Of a stretch of 6,735 nucleotides of DNA, positions 6,055-6,735 are shown one piece after another. The stretch lies in assembly GCA_021545665.1 (NCBI GenBank), contig JAJRTX010000296.1:1-6735 (forward strand), read 5' to 3'. Positions within the stretch are counted from its first letter, which is position 1. Each line of letters starts with the position of its first letter. The translations under genes and the position numbers were made by a program. Below the pieces are notes generated by a model. It was not told the DNA's origin and searched no databases. It was given only the letters and a program-made list of their open reading frames with translations. Source of the stretch: Zetaproteobacteria bacterium (GTDB lineage: Bacteria > Pseudomonadota > Zetaproteobacteria > Mariprofundales > Mariprofundaceae).

Positions 6055-6554
6055 GCACATGGGGGCGCTATCTTGGTCAAGCCGTGACCTATCTGCTGTT
6101 TGTTGCCTTTATCGGCTATTTTTCAACTTCGCCAAGTTATACGCATGTGCCAGCGGACAAGGCGTTGATCAAGTTTACCTTTACACGCGCTGGCCAGCGC
6201 ATCAAACCGGCGCACGATATGCGCACCAAGGAAGAAATGGCCAAATTGCCGCCGCAGTTGCGTGCCAAAAAGCATTCGCGGGAGCGGGCGTCGCTGGAAA
6301 TCGAATTTGAGATGGATGGTCAGATGATTTATCAGGCCAGGGTGGCGCCACGCGGGCTGTCACATGATTTGCCATCACCGGTCTATGAACGCTTTCTCGT
6401 GTCTGCCGGCGAACACCACTTTCGTGTGCGTATGAAAGATGATATTCATGTCGAAGGATTTAATTATTCCGGTGAACAAACTGTGACGCTTAAACCTTTG
6501 CAAACGCTGATTATTGATTTTGATAATATCCGTAAAGAGTTTATCTTCAAATAA
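6051..6554 (+). CDS. Conserved-looking small membrane-anchored periplasmic protein, function unknown
   Basis: A 167-residue protein with one hydrophobic segment at about residues 10-24 (uncleaved anchor or signal), then a soluble domain rich in alternating hydrophobic/polar stretches: LIKFTF, SLEIEFEMDG, YQARVAP, HHFRVRMKDD, QTVTLKPLQTLIIDFD. This pattern suggests a beta-sandwich on the periplasmic side. It has no cysteine and no heme or metal motif, so it is unlikely to be a redox carrier. The start is well supported by AGGGAGG (6035-6041), 9 nt upstream, and by the 4-nt ATGA overlap with the preceding fusion gene. The next gene starts 2 nt after its stop. Such tight packing implies it is an accessory or assembly factor of the cytochrome b fusion complex; that role is inferred from position only, as I do not recognise the family. 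Confidence 0.8.
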   Translation: MSTWGRYLGQAVTYLLFVAFIGYFSTSPSYTHVPADKALIKFTFTRAGQRIKPAHDMRTKEEMAKLPPQLRAKKHSRERASLEIEFEMDGQMIYQARVAPRGLSHDLPSPVYERFLVSAGEHHFRVRMKDDIHVEGFNYSGEQTVTLKPLQTLIIDFDNIRKEFIFK

Positions 6555-6556
6555 TT

Positions 6557-6735
6557 ATGTCTGAATATAGCTTCCATGCCTCTGACATACAGTGCCGGAG
6601 ATTAGCTTCCGGGTGGTTAAGGCTGGGTGTGGCAACCCTTCTTATTGCCGGCGTTTATGCCCTTTTACTGGCTGTGGCGCGTACGCCCCTGCTTAAAGAT
6701 ATTGTTCCCAGTGATGATTTCTTTTATACATCAGA
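6557..6735 (+). CDS. N-terminus of a membrane protein, truncated by the window end
   Basis: An open frame begins at ATG 6557, 2 nt after the preceding stop, and runs to the last base without a stop (59 codons). The N-terminus is polar (about 20 residues), followed by one hydrophobic helix at about residues 21-41, then ARTPLL and an acidic/aromatic stretch PSDDFFYTS that could lead into a second helix. The spacing implies co-transcription with the fusion genes. A first helix followed by a short external loop is compatible with the start of a polytopic respiratory protein such as another heme-copper oxidase-like subunit, but no ligand residue lies in the visible part, so this is a guess. It is too short to appear in a six-frame listing with a length cut-off. 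Confidence 0.7.
   Translation, partial: MSEYSFHASDIQCRRLASGWLRLGVATLLIAGVYALLLAVARTPLLKDIVPSDDFFYTS

Noticed and set aside
5963..6310. 115-aa plus-strand open frame overlapping the end of the second fusion and the small protein
   Set aside because: It overlaps two genes with strong start evidence in other frames and looks like an out-of-frame translation.
1..6735. CRISPR arrays, insertion sequences, tRNA or rRNA genes
   Set aside because: No regularly spaced repeats, transposase-like frames or recognisable RNA gene structure are present; nearly all sequence is explained by respiratory genes.

Overview
The window reads as part of a respiratory gene cluster from a Gram-negative, probably proteobacterial chemolithotroph. 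That placement rests on the gene set and protein style (Sco/SenC copper chaperone, B-family heme-copper oxidase, quinone-linked cytochrome b/Fe-S proteins), not on a marker gene. A sulfur-, iron- or ammonia-oxidising lineage would fit, but I cannot name a genus. All genes are on the + strand.

Layout. (1) 1-1575: heme-copper oxidase catalytic subunit, cut at its 5' end by the window edge. It aligns best with Thermus ba3-type (B-family) enzymes. All visible heme and CuB histidines are present, but the catalytic tyrosine position is glutamine. (2) 1576-1834: a 259-bp intergenic region with a strong intrinsic terminator, then a 14-bp direct repeat and a 12-bp palindrome that may be regulatory. 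(3) 1835-2719: Sco/SenC-family protein with a signal peptide and a C-terminal membrane anchor. (4) 2763-4295 and 4447-6054: two tandem paralogues, each a fusion of a bc1-type diheme cytochrome b, a two-[4Fe-4S] ferredoxin module and an MvhD/FlpD-type iron-sulfur domain. They are separated by 151 bp containing AT-rich hairpins. (5) 6051-6554: small anchored protein of unknown function, overlapping the preceding stop codon by 4 nt. (6) 6557 to the window end: N-terminus of a further membrane protein.

How they may work together (inference). The terminator ends the oxidase unit. The Sco protein then probably starts a second unit, in which it would serve copper-site maturation or redox control of the oxidase. 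The paired cytochrome b fusions look like a quinone-reactive membrane complex that passes electrons through two b hemes and two [4Fe-4S] clusters to a domain otherwise known from heterodisulfide reductase/hydrogenase and Qmo-type complexes. No Rieske protein, cytochrome c1, HdrA-like flavoprotein or oxidase subunit II lies in the window, so the electron partners must be elsewhere. The main points of interest are the cytochrome b-ferredoxin-MvhD fusions, their tandem asymmetric duplication, and the tyrosine-less oxidase beside a Sco gene, which recalls the NorSY-SenC (sNOR) arrangement of nitrifiers.
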